Of a DNA stretch of 64,000 nt, positions 1-10,394 are shown piece by piece (position 1 is the first letter of the stretch; every line of letters starts with the position of its first letter). The position numbers were made by a program, and so were the translations under genes. The stretch comes from Ezakiella sp. GTDB taxonomy: Bacteria; Bacillota; Clostridia; Tissierellales; Peptoniphilaceae. The notes under the pieces were generated by a model, which made no database searches, was not told where the DNA came from, and saw nothing but the letters and a program-made list of their open reading frames with translations. Location: positions 229,986 to 293,985 of the forward strand of contig JALFRW010000005.1 in assembly GCA_022778715.1 (NCBI GenBank). Direction: 5' to 3'.

Positions 1-2
1 TA

Positions 3-3000
3 AAAGCGAAAGATATTTCAAAAATTTTAGGCGGAAAATTTTTCTATATGGAATTTGATGATGACAATGTGGAAGTTAAATACAATGGCAACACGATAAC
101 CAACTTTAAAGTTAACTTCGATGAATACGATGTCACACCGACAGTTTCAGATGATTATATTTTCACATTCAAATTAAAAAATTCCAACTTCGTCGGTGAA
201 AGGACGATTGCACCAATAAAATATGCATTCTTTAGAGGCGAAACTTTTAAAAACACGGATTATCCAATTGTGATTGAAAACAAATCGGCCTCAAGTGACA
301 CAGGTGACACTACAATCAGTGAAATTCCTATTGAGCTTACAATAAATAATGAATTTAGAGTTAAAAACATACCAAACAACATTGGCAAGTTTACAATTTT
401 AAAGAAAGATATTGCTAAGGATAAGAATGGAAATGATGTTGTGCTGGAAGGTGCAAAGTTCAAGCTGACAATGGTTGACGAAAACGGTGAACCGATTGTG
501 GGAGAACCGCCTGTAGAAATCACGACCAATGAAGATGGTATTGCATTATTTAACAACTTGAAGGTTGGAAAATACAAGCTCGAAGAAACGGAAGCTCCAA
601 GCGGATATGGAAAGAGTTTGATAACTTGGAAAGTTGTGATTGCTGAAGACGGAACCACAACGATAACGCAAGTGTATCCGAAAGGCTATGTAACAGATTT
701 CGAACCGACAGATGATAAATATATTATCACGAACAAAGAAAACAAATTCAGAATTCACAAAGTTGATGCAGTTACTGCTTCAAAGGCGCTTAAAAATGTA
801 GAATTCAAATTGACCAAGAGTAATGAAAACGGTGACATTTTGGAAGGTGCAACATCTGTTACAAAATATACCGACCAAAGCGGGGATTTGATTTTTGACA
901 AGCTGGACGATGGCTATTACAGATTGGAAGAAAGCAATGTTTCCGGCGATTACTACGATTTGCAAATTTTCTATATCGTAAAAGTGGAAAATGGCATAGT
1001 AAGCTATACTAAAGCGCTATTTAAGACAGATAACTATCAAAGAATTACGACCAGTGTTACAACACATGTTAACTACAAGGTTAAGTTCCTTAATAAAAAT
1101 TATGATGCGGACGGAACAGAAATCGCATATCCGGGATTTAGCATAGATTTATATGATGCCAATGAAATCTTTAAATATGACGATGACGTATTGGCGGCAA
1201 CAAATAATAATAGCGGAGATTCGGGCGAATTCAGCAAAAAAACTGATGACACACCTTTAGACAACTCCAGCTACTATGTAAAGCTTAATTATAATGCCGG
1301 CACGGATCCTAATTGGCAAAGTGTTTATATAAAGACTGCAAGTAATGAAATCACAATTCTGAACTTCAAAAAAGGTTTCTATCAGAATGCAAGCGAAATT
1401 GACGGTATTCCGACTCAAGAAATTGTAAACTATCCGAGAGTTCAGGGAAATGGACGTTTGGAAGTCAGAAAATACGACGGTAAGGATTCGTCAATTGCTC
1501 TTGAAGGAGTTAAATTCAGGATCTTCAGTACAAATGGTTATGACAATATTCTGACAACAGATGCAACGGGTAAAATTGAAATAAACAATCTCGACAACGG
1601 ATATTACACCGTTCAGGAAGTTTCAACAGTGGATGGATATGTTCTGGACCAAACGCCAAGACATTTTATAATTGGCGGCACATTCAAAGTTCCGGAAAAC
1701 GTGCAAGGCAAGGATGTAACAAGCCTTGTAAGCTTTGACGGAAAACCAACCATTGAAATGTCAAATGATAAAGGAGACGCTATGAATCCGAAGCAAATAA
1801 AACCGAACGATTCTGAAGCATTTTTCATTAGCAGTAAATTCAAATTTGAAAATCCGGAAGATGAAAATGCGAAGATTAAACCGGGTGACTATTTCTTGCT
1901 GGAACTAAGCGACAATATTAACACCTACGGTATTGCCTCGGAAGATGAATCTTATCTGAAGCTGATTGGACCTATTGGAATTCTTGCAGAAGGGGATTTT
2001 GAAATAAGTGGCGGCAGGAGATATATAAAATACACATTCACAAATTTTGTGAATACTCAATATCCTGAATACGCCGAAACAAACACCACTTATCACATCG
2101 ACCCGCAAGTAGTTTTGCACACTGGAAATCAAAATGTTTATACAAAGCTCAATAACGACACAAGAGCTTTCACAATCAATGTTTTTTATTCAGAAAACAC
2201 TTATAAAGGGTATGTAGCTTATCCGAACTCTGTAAACAGAATAGTTCACGCAGACTGGACAAAAGGAGAATATGAAAATATCATCTATGTAAATAGAGAA
2301 AAACAAAATCTTTCAAATGCAATTTTGAACTTTGGCTATGACGAAATTAACAGCAATTACAACTTGCTTAATATGAACGGCGTTGATTATGAAATCTACA
2401 GAGTAAACAGCAATTACGATGTGTTAAATACAATGCCGGAATCCTATGGTTTAGATTTGAAAAACACAAATTATTATACAAATCAAACCGCAGGTTACAA
2501 TAACAATAACAGCGTTTATGTACAAAATGGCAGATTGTATGTGAACTTTGGCGATGATATGTATAATGGAAATCCGTATATTATAGTTGTTAAAGGCAAG
2601 TTTGACAATTCCGACAAAGGAATGCCGCTAACCACAAGACAAAGACTCAAAGCAGATTATTTATACAATGGTTATTGGTATTTTGGGGAATCTATGAGCG
2701 GAACAAGAACTGACCCGTATTATAACGACAGTGAAACCAACGGCGTAGTGCTTCTAAATGTTAAAAACTATCAAAACAGCATTGAATTCACCAAAGTGGG
2801 AGCAAAGAAATCAGGAGTTTCAAAGCCGGTGGGCTCAGGAGATCAAGAAACGAATATTGTTATCGAAGCAATTGACAACCCGTTAAAAGATGCAGAATTT
2901 GTGCTCGCAAAAGACGAAAACGGCATAGTAGAATATAGAGCGCTATTAAATGGAGCATACACTTGGGTTAAAGATATAGCTAACGCCGAAAAAATCAAAT

Positions 3001-3737
3001 CGGACGAAGTCGGTAAATTTGGCTGGAAAGGTTTGGCACCGGGTTCATATATTGTGTATGAAACGAAAGCGCCAAACGGATACAAATTACCGATCGATGA
3101 TAATGGAAATTTAAAACCTGTTTCAGAGTTTGAAGTAAGCGACGATTATAAAATAGTGTTAAAAGAAGGTTATTCAAGCGTAATCAAAAATTACACTGAA
3201 AATATCGAAGTTGAATTTGAAAAATCCGATAAAGAGCTTGATGCTTTCGGAAATAGAATTACTCTTGAAGGTGCACAATTTGGTCTTTACAAACGCAAGA
3301 AGAACGTAGACGGAAGATATATTGAGCCTGCTCAATATATTCCGGTGGATGACAATATTGACGAAATTACATCAGAAAAGATTTCGCAATTATACACCGT
3401 TGAATCAGGATTTAGAGGATTATTTAAGTTCAAAGTAAAAGTTGACGAAGAATATGCAATAAAAGAACTCAAAGCACCAAAAGGATATCAACTGCCAAAA
3501 GATTTTGTTATCTGCTTTAAGGTTCAAAAAGATGCCGACGGTAACAATCTTGTGTTAATTAAAAATGATGCCGGAGAATGGATTAATAAAGCCGATGGTC
3601 CGGTTTCGGTAGTAAACAACAAGACAGAATATCCGGCAACGGGCGGTATGGGAACGATTATTTTCACTATGATTGGTATGCTTTTGATGGTAGCCTCAGT
3701 AATTTTCTTTAAGAGAAGGGAGGTGCTTGAAATTTGA
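3..3737 (+). CDS. Large LPXTG-type pilus/adhesin protein with repeated Cna-B-like modules, 5' end cut by the window edge
   Basis: Frame is open from base 3 through the ATG at 48, so the true start lies upstream. Repeated Cna-B-like segments (LEGAKFKLT..., LEETEAPSGYG, YETKAPNGYKLP, IKELKAPKGYQLP). C-terminal YPATGG + hydrophobic helix + FKRRE sorting signal. Confidence 0.9.
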   Translation, partial: KAKDISKILGGKFFYMEFDDDNVEVKYNGNTITNFKVNFDEYDVTPTVSDDYIFTFKLKNSNFVGERTIAPIKYAFFRGETFKNTDYPIVIENKSASSDTGDTTISEIPIELTINNEFRVKNIPNNIGKFTILKKDIAKDKNGNDVVLEGAKFKLTMVDENGEPIVGEPPVEITTNEDGIALFNNLKVGKYKLEETEAPSGYGKSLITWKVVIAEDGTTTITQVYPKGYVTDFEPTDDKYIITNKENKFRIHKVDAVTASKALKNVEFKLTKSNENGDILEGATSVTKYTDQSGDLIFDKLDDGYYRLEESNVSGDYYDLQIFYIVKVENGIVSYTKALFKTDNYQRITTSVTTHVNYKVKFLNKNYDADGTEIAYPGFSIDLYDANEIFKYDDDVLAATNNNSGDSGEFSKKTDDTPLDNSSYYVKLNYNAGTDPNWQSVYIKTASNEITILNFKKGFYQNASEIDGIPTQEIVNYPRVQGNGRLEVRKYDGKDSSIALEGVKFRIFSTNGYDNILTTDATGKIEINNLDNGYYTVQEVSTVDGYVLDQTPRHFIIGGTFKVPENVQGKDVTSLVSFDGKPTIEMSNDKGDAMNPKQIKPNDSEAFFISSKFKFENPEDENAKIKPGDYFLLELSDNINTYGIASEDESYLKLIGPIGILAEGDFEISGGRRYIKYTFTNFVNTQYPEYAETNTTYHIDPQVVLHTGNQNVYTKLNNDTRAFTINVFYSENTYKGYVAYPNSVNRIVHADWTKGEYENIIYVNREKQNLSNAILNFGYDEINSNYNLLNMNGVDYEIYRVNSNYDVLNTMPESYGLDLKNTNYYTNQTAGYNNNNSVYVQNGRLYVNFGDDMYNGNPYIIVVKGKFDNSDKGMPLTTRQRLKADYLYNGYWYFGESMSGTRTDPYYNDSETNGVVLLNVKNYQNSIEFTKVGAKKSGVSKPVGSGDQETNIVIEAIDNPLKDAEFVLAKDENGIVEYRALLNGAYTWVKDIANAEKIKSDEVGKFGWKGLAPGSYIVYETKAPNGYKLPIDDNGNLKPVSEFEVSDDYKIVLKEGYSSVIKNYTENIEVEFEKSDKELDAFGNRITLEGAQFGLYKRKKNVDGRYIEPAQYIPVDDNIDEITSEKISQLYTVESGFRGLFKFKVKVDEEYAIKELKAPKGYQLPKDFVICFKVQKDADGNNLVLIKNDAGEWINKADGPVSVVNNKTEYPATGGMGTIIFTMIGMLLMVASVIFFKRREVLEI

Positions 3738-3927
3738 TACCGGAATTGGAGATAGGCAGGGCGCATGACCCATAGCAACCGGGCAGCCTCGATTGAATAA
3801 AAGAGAGTCAAACAAAAAATGAAAAAACAAATATGATAAGTACGGCTTGGCACGATAAAACAAGCAAGGATGAAAAATATAAAAGACAAAACAATATGGA
3901 GCAAATAGAATTTTGAAGGAGAAAATT

Positions 3928-6306
3928 ATGAACAAGAAATTCAAATTTTTAACTGTGCTATTAGCACTAGTAATGGTACTCACAACAGTTGTACCGGCAA
4001 AGGCAGGAGCCGATCTGGGAGACAAAACAAGCAAAGATCCGAATGCTGTAACTTCGACAGTTACGTTGCACAAATTAATGATGACAGAAGCAGAATTAAA
4101 TAATTGGACGCAAGTAGGCGAAGAAAAATATGACGGCACACAAAATCTTGATGAATTTGCACAAAATCTCGGCAAGACATTGACAGAAGTCCCAAATGTA
4201 TATTTTGCATTAAAATTGGAAAAAGGACAAACAGCAGCCAGATTGAAAGCAGATGGCTCGGGAGAATACGAAACTTTTACTTTAACAGAAGATATGTATG
4301 TAAAAGCGGTTAAAACACAAGCTGAATTAAAGGCAGATCCTAACAATTATGATAAAACTTTAACACCTTTAACAGTAAATATTGGAGACCCGGCAGTTTC
4401 ATATGTAGTAGTTACTAATGATGTTGAAGAAGCAGTTGGCGGTCTTACAAAAGGTGACGGTATTAAATTCTTTACTGAACAATTAAAAGGCGTATTTTTA
4501 ATCGACGAAATCACAGAAAAGACTACCTATAAGAATGATGGTTCAGTTATCACAGACTCTAAAGCTGTTCCTGTAAAAATCACTTTACCACTCGTAAATA
4601 GTGAAGGTACAGTTCTAGATGCACATGTTTATCCAAAGAACACAGAAAATAAACCGCAAATCGATAAAAACTTCTTAAAAGAAAATGATTTATCAGTAGT
4701 TGAAGCAAACGAAACAGGAACAACAGCAGGTGCAGAATATGCTAACTATAAAAAGAAAAAGGCATTAGCATCAGCTCAAATTGGTAAGATTGTACCATAC
4801 GAAATTAAAACTGAAATCCCGGCAAAAGCTAAATACAAAACTGCTGTATGGGACGATAAGATGACTGAAGGTCTAACATTTAACAAAACAACAGATACAA
4901 ATATTGCAGATAAAGATAAATTAATTGCTAAGGTTATTTATCAAAGAGCGGACGGTTCTTTAGATACTGACAATGCAGTAACATTAGAAAAAGATAAAGA
5001 TTACACTTTAACAGAAACTGACAATGGTTTTGTTCTTGAATTATTGGAAGGAACAGCAGCTCAAGGAGCTGAAAGAGCAACGGGACTTTATTTAATTAAT
5101 GAACAGGAAAAACCTGTTACAGTTATGATTACCTATTCAGCAACATTAAATGAAAAAGCTGTTGTTGATATTCCTGAATCCAATGATGTTATGTTCCACT
5201 ATGGCAACGACTCTTCATTCGGAAACACACCAATTCCTACAAAACCAAACAATGAAACAGGCAACTTGACTGTTACTAAGAGCTTCCCGGGAGTTACAGG
5301 AGATTGGGTTGAAGGTGAAGAAGTTATAGTTACACTCTACAATGCTCAAACCGGAGAAAAAATCGGTGATACAATCACCTTAACAAAGGATAATCCAAGC
5401 CATACTTGGAAAAATCTTGACAAAGACACTGAATACAAAGTTGTTGAAACCTTTAAACCGGGATACAAAGCAACTTATGGCGTGGACGGAAATGGTAATA
5501 TCACAATTAAAAACGAAAAATCAAATAACCCGGAACCGTTGAATCCGGAAGGACCGAAGGTTGAAACATTTGGTAAGAAATTTGTTAAGACAAATGACAA
5601 AGAAGGAACTGATCAAAAGAGATTGGCAGGAGCAGAATTCTATGTTAAAAACGAAGCTGGAGAGTATCTAGCTTTAAAATCCGGTCAAACAGTTGCAGCA
5701 GAAGTAACTGCTTATGAAACAGCACAAAATAATTATTTAGCATTGGTTAATGCATACAATTCAGCAGTTCTTGAAGCTGAAAAAAATGATACAACGGTAG
5801 TATTCCCATGGACTAACGGAGCAGACACTTATAATACATTGGAAGAACTTAAAGCAAAATTGGAAGAATTAAGAGTTGCACGTGACACAGCTTTTAAAGC
5901 ATCAAGAACAAATTATGTTTGGGTTGCTGATAAAGCAGATGCTCTAGTATTAACTTCCGATATTGAAGGTAGATTTGAAATCACCGGACTTGATAAGGGA
6001 ACTTATCTTTTAGAAGAAAAAACACCACCAACAGGATTTGCTAAAATCGAAGATCAAATATTTGAAGTTGGCCCAGGCACATACACAGCCGGAGAAATTC
6101 ATTATAATAAAGCTGATGAAACTGTGACGGAAGGTGGAACAGAAAAACCTACAGATGCACAAAGAGTAATCAATAAGAAGGTTACAATTCCGCAAACAGG
6201 TGGTATCGGTACAATTATCTTCACAGTTGTCGGTATTCTTTTAATGGGCGGAGCAGCAATTGCTCTTAAGCGACGTAAGGAAGACGAACTAGAAGGTTTA
6301 GCATAG
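3928..6306 (+). CDS. Major pilin / fimbrial backbone protein, LPXTG-type (IPQTGG), Cna-B domains
   Basis: Signal peptide MNKKFKFLTVLLALVMVLTTVVPAKAG; sorting signal IPQTGGIGTIIFTVVGILLMGGAAIALKRRKE; RBS gaaggaga upstream of ATG 3928. ORF-track start at 3913 is an upstream TTG. Confidence 0.9.
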   Translation: MNKKFKFLTVLLALVMVLTTVVPAKAGADLGDKTSKDPNAVTSTVTLHKLMMTEAELNNWTQVGEEKYDGTQNLDEFAQNLGKTLTEVPNVYFALKLEKGQTAARLKADGSGEYETFTLTEDMYVKAVKTQAELKADPNNYDKTLTPLTVNIGDPAVSYVVVTNDVEEAVGGLTKGDGIKFFTEQLKGVFLIDEITEKTTYKNDGSVITDSKAVPVKITLPLVNSEGTVLDAHVYPKNTENKPQIDKNFLKENDLSVVEANETGTTAGAEYANYKKKKALASAQIGKIVPYEIKTEIPAKAKYKTAVWDDKMTEGLTFNKTTDTNIADKDKLIAKVIYQRADGSLDTDNAVTLEKDKDYTLTETDNGFVLELLEGTAAQGAERATGLYLINEQEKPVTVMITYSATLNEKAVVDIPESNDVMFHYGNDSSFGNTPIPTKPNNETGNLTVTKSFPGVTGDWVEGEEVIVTLYNAQTGEKIGDTITLTKDNPSHTWKNLDKDTEYKVVETFKPGYKATYGVDGNGNITIKNEKSNNPEPLNPEGPKVETFGKKFVKTNDKEGTDQKRLAGAEFYVKNEAGEYLALKSGQTVAAEVTAYETAQNNYLALVNAYNSAVLEAEKNDTTVVFPWTNGADTYNTLEELKAKLEELRVARDTAFKASRTNYVWVADKADALVLTSDIEGRFEITGLDKGTYLLEEKTPPTGFAKIEDQIFEVGPGTYTAGEIHYNKADETVTEGGTEKPTDAQRVINKKVTIPQTGGIGTIIFTVVGILLMGGAAIALKRRKEDELEGLA

Positions 6307-6403
6307 TTATTGATTTGTTTTAATAGTTATGTTTAAGGCAAGGTTTGGACAAGTCTTACAGATTTGTCCAAGCTTTGGCATATAAAAAAGGGAGGTAGAT
6401 GCC

Positions 6404-7405
6404 TTGGTTAAAAATAAATTTAGATTATTAAACTTAATATTGGCATTTTGCCTTTTGTTTTCATTTGTTCCGCTTTTGGCGAGTGGCGAGATTCGCGTGA
6501 ATATCAATCTTTGGGATTTTTATGACAGCGAGGAAGTGAAAGAGCTTCTAAAGGATGCTAGCGTGAAGATTTGGCGTATTCAAGATGGAGATATGGAAAT
6601 TTCCGAAAGGAAGGCTTTTGTTAAAAACAATCAAGAGCTTTTAGATTCCGGTTTAAATGAAGATTTAGATTATATTGGCAGGTTTGAACAAGAGAATGGC
6701 GTGGTTAGCGTTATGCTCGCTCCGGGGCTATATTATGCGCGCGTGGTTGGAATTGACAGGGAAAAGATTAAAGTTTCAGATTTTGTTTTTTATGTTTCAG
6801 AGGAAAAGAAAGATAAGGACGGATTGATTGAAATTAATCCAAAACATGAAGTTCCACATAATCCGGATACACCGCCACCTCCGGACAACCCGCCGGACAA
6901 CCCGCCGGAGAATCCACCCGAAATTCCACCGGAGGTACCGCCTGAAACGCCTCCCGAAACTCCGCCATACGGGCCAAGGAAAATGGGACGTGCTTATTTT
7001 AAAAAGATTGATTTTAAGTCAGGAAAGCCGGTTTACGGCGTCGTTTTCAGGGTGACACAAGAGGTGGACGGCAAGCAACAAAATCTTTTAAAAGATGGTA
7101 AGCTATTTACAGTGAAATCAGGTGAGGACGGTTGTTTTGATTGTGTGCTTAATTATGGCGATTATGCACTTTGGGAAATGAAGCAAGCTCCGGGCTATGA
7201 GCAACTTACAGATGCTATTTATTTCACTGTTGACGGAGACGATCCAAGGCTAAGACTTAATATTGAAAATAGACCGTTTGGTAAACGACCACTTCCAAAG
7301 ACCGGCGACTTGGTTTTTCCTATGTTGTTTGTGCTGGGAACTATAGTATTCGTGTTTGGTTTTATTTACCAAAAGAAGAATTTTGAAGTTAAAAAAAATA
7401 ATTAG
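6404..7405 (+). CDS. Minor pilin / LPXTG-anchored protein with proline-rich spacer
   Basis: TTG start with gggaggt RBS, signal peptide, Pro-rich spacer PDNPPDNPPENPPEIPPEVPPETPPETPP, Cna-B-like module, C-terminal LPKTGD + TM + basic tail. Confidence 0.85.
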   Translation: MVKNKFRLLNLILAFCLLFSFVPLLASGEIRVNINLWDFYDSEEVKELLKDASVKIWRIQDGDMEISERKAFVKNNQELLDSGLNEDLDYIGRFEQENGVVSVMLAPGLYYARVVGIDREKIKVSDFVFYVSEEKKDKDGLIEINPKHEVPHNPDTPPPPDNPPDNPPENPPEIPPEVPPETPPETPPYGPRKMGRAYFKKIDFKSGKPVYGVVFRVTQEVDGKQQNLLKDGKLFTVKSGEDGCFDCVLNYGDYALWEMKQAPGYEQLTDAIYFTVDGDDPRLRLNIENRPFGKRPLPKTGDLVFPMLFVLGTIVFVFGFIYQKKNFEVKKNN

Positions 7406-7425
7406 TTTTTTCTAATTTAAAATAT

Positions 7426-7445
7426 GAGCGACTTTTCGGTCGCTC
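7426..7445 (+). terminator. Hairpin downstream of pilin operon
   Basis: GAGCGAC/GTCGCTC stem. A second hairpin (cctacgatt...aatcgcagg followed by attttatttt) lies at about 7458-7490. Confidence 0.5.
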
Positions 7446-7721
7446 GTACATACATATCCTACGATTTTTGCAATCGCAGGATTTTATTTTATATTTTTGG
7501 GTGCGTGTTTCATTCACACGAACAAAGTTCATAAAGTATGTGTAATGAAGGAGTTATTTATGAATGATTTAAGTAGAACGAGATTTTTAAGAAGACGGCA
7601 AGCGTATATCGATAAAAATAATTATAGGATGTTTTATTCAAATTTGTTATTGATAGACATTGAAATTTTGAACAATTACGGTTTGAGGAGTTTTTGTTGA
7701 ACACGATTAATTTGCTTTTTA

Positions 7722-7750
7722 TGGACAAATTGCCACAAAATTGATATAAT
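7722..7750 (+). promoter_or_regulatory. Sigma-A-like promoter of sortase operon
   Basis: TGGACA (7722-7727), 17-nt spacer, TATAAT (7745-7750), directly upstream of ATG 7774. Confidence 0.5.
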
Positions 7751-7773
7751 TAGTTGTAATTAAAGGTGACATT

Positions 7774-10392
7774 ATGAAGGAAGAAATTTCAAAAGATAAA
7801 AACAATGTGAAGAATGGAAAGAAGAGGAGCAAGCTTTCACTGGCACTTATTATTTTGGTCTTTTTGATTGGGCTTTTAGTTTTGTTGTATCCAATTATTT
7901 CCCGTCTTTATTACAGGGTGGAGAGCGGATATCAAGTTGACGATTTCGATAAGGGCGTCCAAAAGCTTTCAAATGACGAGATTATTCGCCGTATGACTTT
8001 GGCACGTGCTTTTAATGCTTCTCTTGTGAACAATATTGAAAAAGATCCATACACCGAGGAACAAAAGGCTGCCGGAAGGGCGGAATACGCAAGAATGCTC
8101 GAGATAAATGAGAAGATTGGACACGTGGAGATTCCGTCAATTGATCAGGATTTGCCAATTTACGCCGGCACGACTGAGGATGTGCTTCAAAAGGGCGTTG
8201 GGCATTTGGAAGGCACAAGTTTGCCGATTGGCGGGACTGACACGCACGCGGTGCTCACTGCACACAGAGGGCTTCCAACGAACAAGCTTTTTACCGATTT
8301 GGACAAGTTAAAAGAGGGCGACGTGTTTTATATTCACAATTTGTCGGAAACTCTTGCATACAAGGTGGATCAAATCAAAGTGGTGGAGCCGAGTCGGTTT
8401 GAAGATTTGCTCGTGGTGAAAGGAAAGGATTATGCAACGCTTCTAACGTGCACTCCATATATGATTAACACTCACCGTTTGCTGGTGCGCGGGGTGAGAA
8501 TTCCTTATGAGGCTGCAGAAAGCGTGGTTATAAATCGTGAGGAAAAGATTTTCCTCCGATATAAAAAGCTTTTTTATATTTCACTTGGCGTGATACTTCT
8601 TCTTATTATTATGATTGTTACCACGAGGCACAGAAGAAACAGATATGCCCGAGCAATCAAGAAGCTTAGTGCCGGGATTGGCGGAATGACTCCGCCGGAC
8701 GGTCCGAATCCGCCGAGTGGACCAAAAGGTTCAGGCGGACCGCCGGATGATGATTCGCCGGGCGGAAGTTCTGATGGCAGGAACGGTTCGCAAACCGGTG
8801 ATGAGAAAGAGGCAAGCGAGGCAAAAGATACAGCTATGGAAGGAAAATATATTTTTGAAGAGCATGTTGATTTGCAGGAAGATTTTAATAATAAGGCAGA
8901 AGAAATCAAGATAAAAGAATTTCCCGGAGAAGATGCGATTGGTGGACTTTTGAAAGAAAATAAAGACCAAAAAAAGGTTGATACTCCGATAGATACAGAA
9001 AATAATGGTGAGGGGGAGGAAGACGTGAAGTTTTTTAATAAAATAAAGAAAGTTCTGATTGAGCCGGATGAAGACGATTATGACGAATACGATGAAGAAG
9101 CTGAGAATAGTGAGGTTATCGAAAAAGAGTCATCAAGTGCTGAAAAAAAGGCTGAAGCTGAAGTGACGAGAGAGGAAAGTGCTGAAGAGTCTACAGTTCA
9201 CGAAGAAAATTCAGGAGAGAAAAAGAAAGACGCTTTTGTGCAACCGGAGTTAACGGAAAAAGAGAAGAAGTCCGATTCATTTTTCAAGAGATTTAGCAAG
9301 AAGAAGGCAAACATGAGCATTTTCTCTGATGAGGACATGAATGTGGATGAGAAAAAAAGAAGAGAAGAAGCAAAACGCATGGCAGAAGAAGCAAAAGCGC
9401 GCTTAGAAAAAGATAAAAACAAACTTCAGGAGCTTGCCCGTCAAAATGGCGTGGATAGTGATGCAGTGAAATCAAATCCTGTGCCTGAAGCAAACGAGAA
9501 TTTCTCGGTGAGAGTGTCCAGCATCGACAATATGGACGAGGACGATCTGGTGCGCGAGTATAAGAGAATTCGTGAGTCTCAAGAGAGAGAAAACGAGATT
9601 GAACGACAAAAAAATCGGGAAAGAGTGAAAAGCGTTAAAGAAGAGATAAGAGAAGAGATAAATAGCGAAGAAACCATCAATACTGAAGACATCAAGGACG
9701 ATGTGAGACGCAAACTCGAACTGGAAAGGACGAGAAATACAGAAAGCAATAAAAGAGAAAGTTTAGAAAGTACAGGCACTGTAAAAAATGCAAGAGTGCG
9801 TGAAGAAAAGCCGACAAAAATAACTCAAATGCATGATGCTCACGAAGAGCTTGTTGATTCGAGAAAGAAAGAAGATGTAAAGACAGAGCGTAAAAAAACA
9901 ACTGAGCAAATTGTAGATACAAAAACTCCAAAGGTGGGAAGAGAAGAAAGCTTTAGCCTAAACTTTGGAGCAGATGCAAAAGCAAGACACGAAGTGGTAA
10001 TAAATGAACCAGTTAGCAAAACTCGTGAAGTACGCACAACGCACGGAGAGTCCATTTGCGTGGAAAGAAAAACGGAAAGGAAAAGAGCTGATACAGAAGA
10101 AAGAACAGCCGGAGAATATATACCGGAACGTGCGAAGAAAGCAAAATATTCTCTAAAGCCTGCTAGTGAAGTAAGAACTGAGAGAATGTCAGAGTCACGG
10201 GTTAATCAAAAGAAAGTAGTGGTGGAAGAAACGCCGGCACAAAGACAAGCTCGTTTGGCAGCGGAAGATTTTGACAGAATGATGGCAGAAAGAAGAAAGA
10301 AGCCGACAAGAGATGTCAAGATTGAAGATGTGAAATTGAAGCAAGAGGCAGATAGGCTAAACCGGTTGAGAGATATTTTTAAAGATGAATAA
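7774..10392 (+). CDS. Class C sortase with a very long charged C-terminal cytoplasmic extension
   Basis: N-terminal TM, catalytic His region (TAHRG), LLTCTPYMINTHRLLVRG catalytic Cys/Arg block, second TM (LFYISLGVILLLIIMIV), then about 570 aa Gly/Pro-rich then Glu/Lys/Arg-rich tail. Confidence 0.9.
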   Translation: MKEEISKDKNNVKNGKKRSKLSLALIILVFLIGLLVLLYPIISRLYYRVESGYQVDDFDKGVQKLSNDEIIRRMTLARAFNASLVNNIEKDPYTEEQKAAGRAEYARMLEINEKIGHVEIPSIDQDLPIYAGTTEDVLQKGVGHLEGTSLPIGGTDTHAVLTAHRGLPTNKLFTDLDKLKEGDVFYIHNLSETLAYKVDQIKVVEPSRFEDLLVVKGKDYATLLTCTPYMINTHRLLVRGVRIPYEAAESVVINREEKIFLRYKKLFYISLGVILLLIIMIVTTRHRRNRYARAIKKLSAGIGGMTPPDGPNPPSGPKGSGGPPDDDSPGGSSDGRNGSQTGDEKEASEAKDTAMEGKYIFEEHVDLQEDFNNKAEEIKIKEFPGEDAIGGLLKENKDQKKVDTPIDTENNGEGEEDVKFFNKIKKVLIEPDEDDYDEYDEEAENSEVIEKESSSAEKKAEAEVTREESAEESTVHEENSGEKKKDAFVQPELTEKEKKSDSFFKRFSKKKANMSIFSDEDMNVDEKKRREEAKRMAEEAKARLEKDKNKLQELARQNGVDSDAVKSNPVPEANENFSVRVSSIDNMDEDDLVREYKRIRESQERENEIERQKNRERVKSVKEEIREEINSEETINTEDIKDDVRRKLELERTRNTESNKRESLESTGTVKNARVREEKPTKITQMHDAHEELVDSRKKEDVKTERKKTTEQIVDTKTPKVGREESFSLNFGADAKARHEVVINEPVSKTREVRTTHGESICVERKTERKRADTEERTAGEYIPERAKKAKYSLKPASEVRTERMSESRVNQKKVVVEETPAQRQARLAAEDFDRMMAERRKKPTRDVKIEDVKLKQEADRLNRLRDIFKDE

Positions 10393-10394
10393 TT

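Noticed and set aside
260-3177. Several minus-strand ORFs (260-658, 1613-1843, 1905-2132, 2843-3085 and others) inside the first adhesin
   Set aside because: Shadow ORFs of a real Cna-B protein gene.
3696-4346. 216-aa minus-strand ORF antisense to the pilin genes
   Set aside because: Opposite strand to well-supported LPXTG genes, spans the intergenic region, composition typical of shadow ORFs; no RBS or recognisable domain.
8574-10055. Multiple minus-strand ORFs in the sortase tail region
   Set aside because: Low-complexity antisense of Glu/Lys-rich codons; no independent coding signal. The plus-strand frame is continuous with the sortase.
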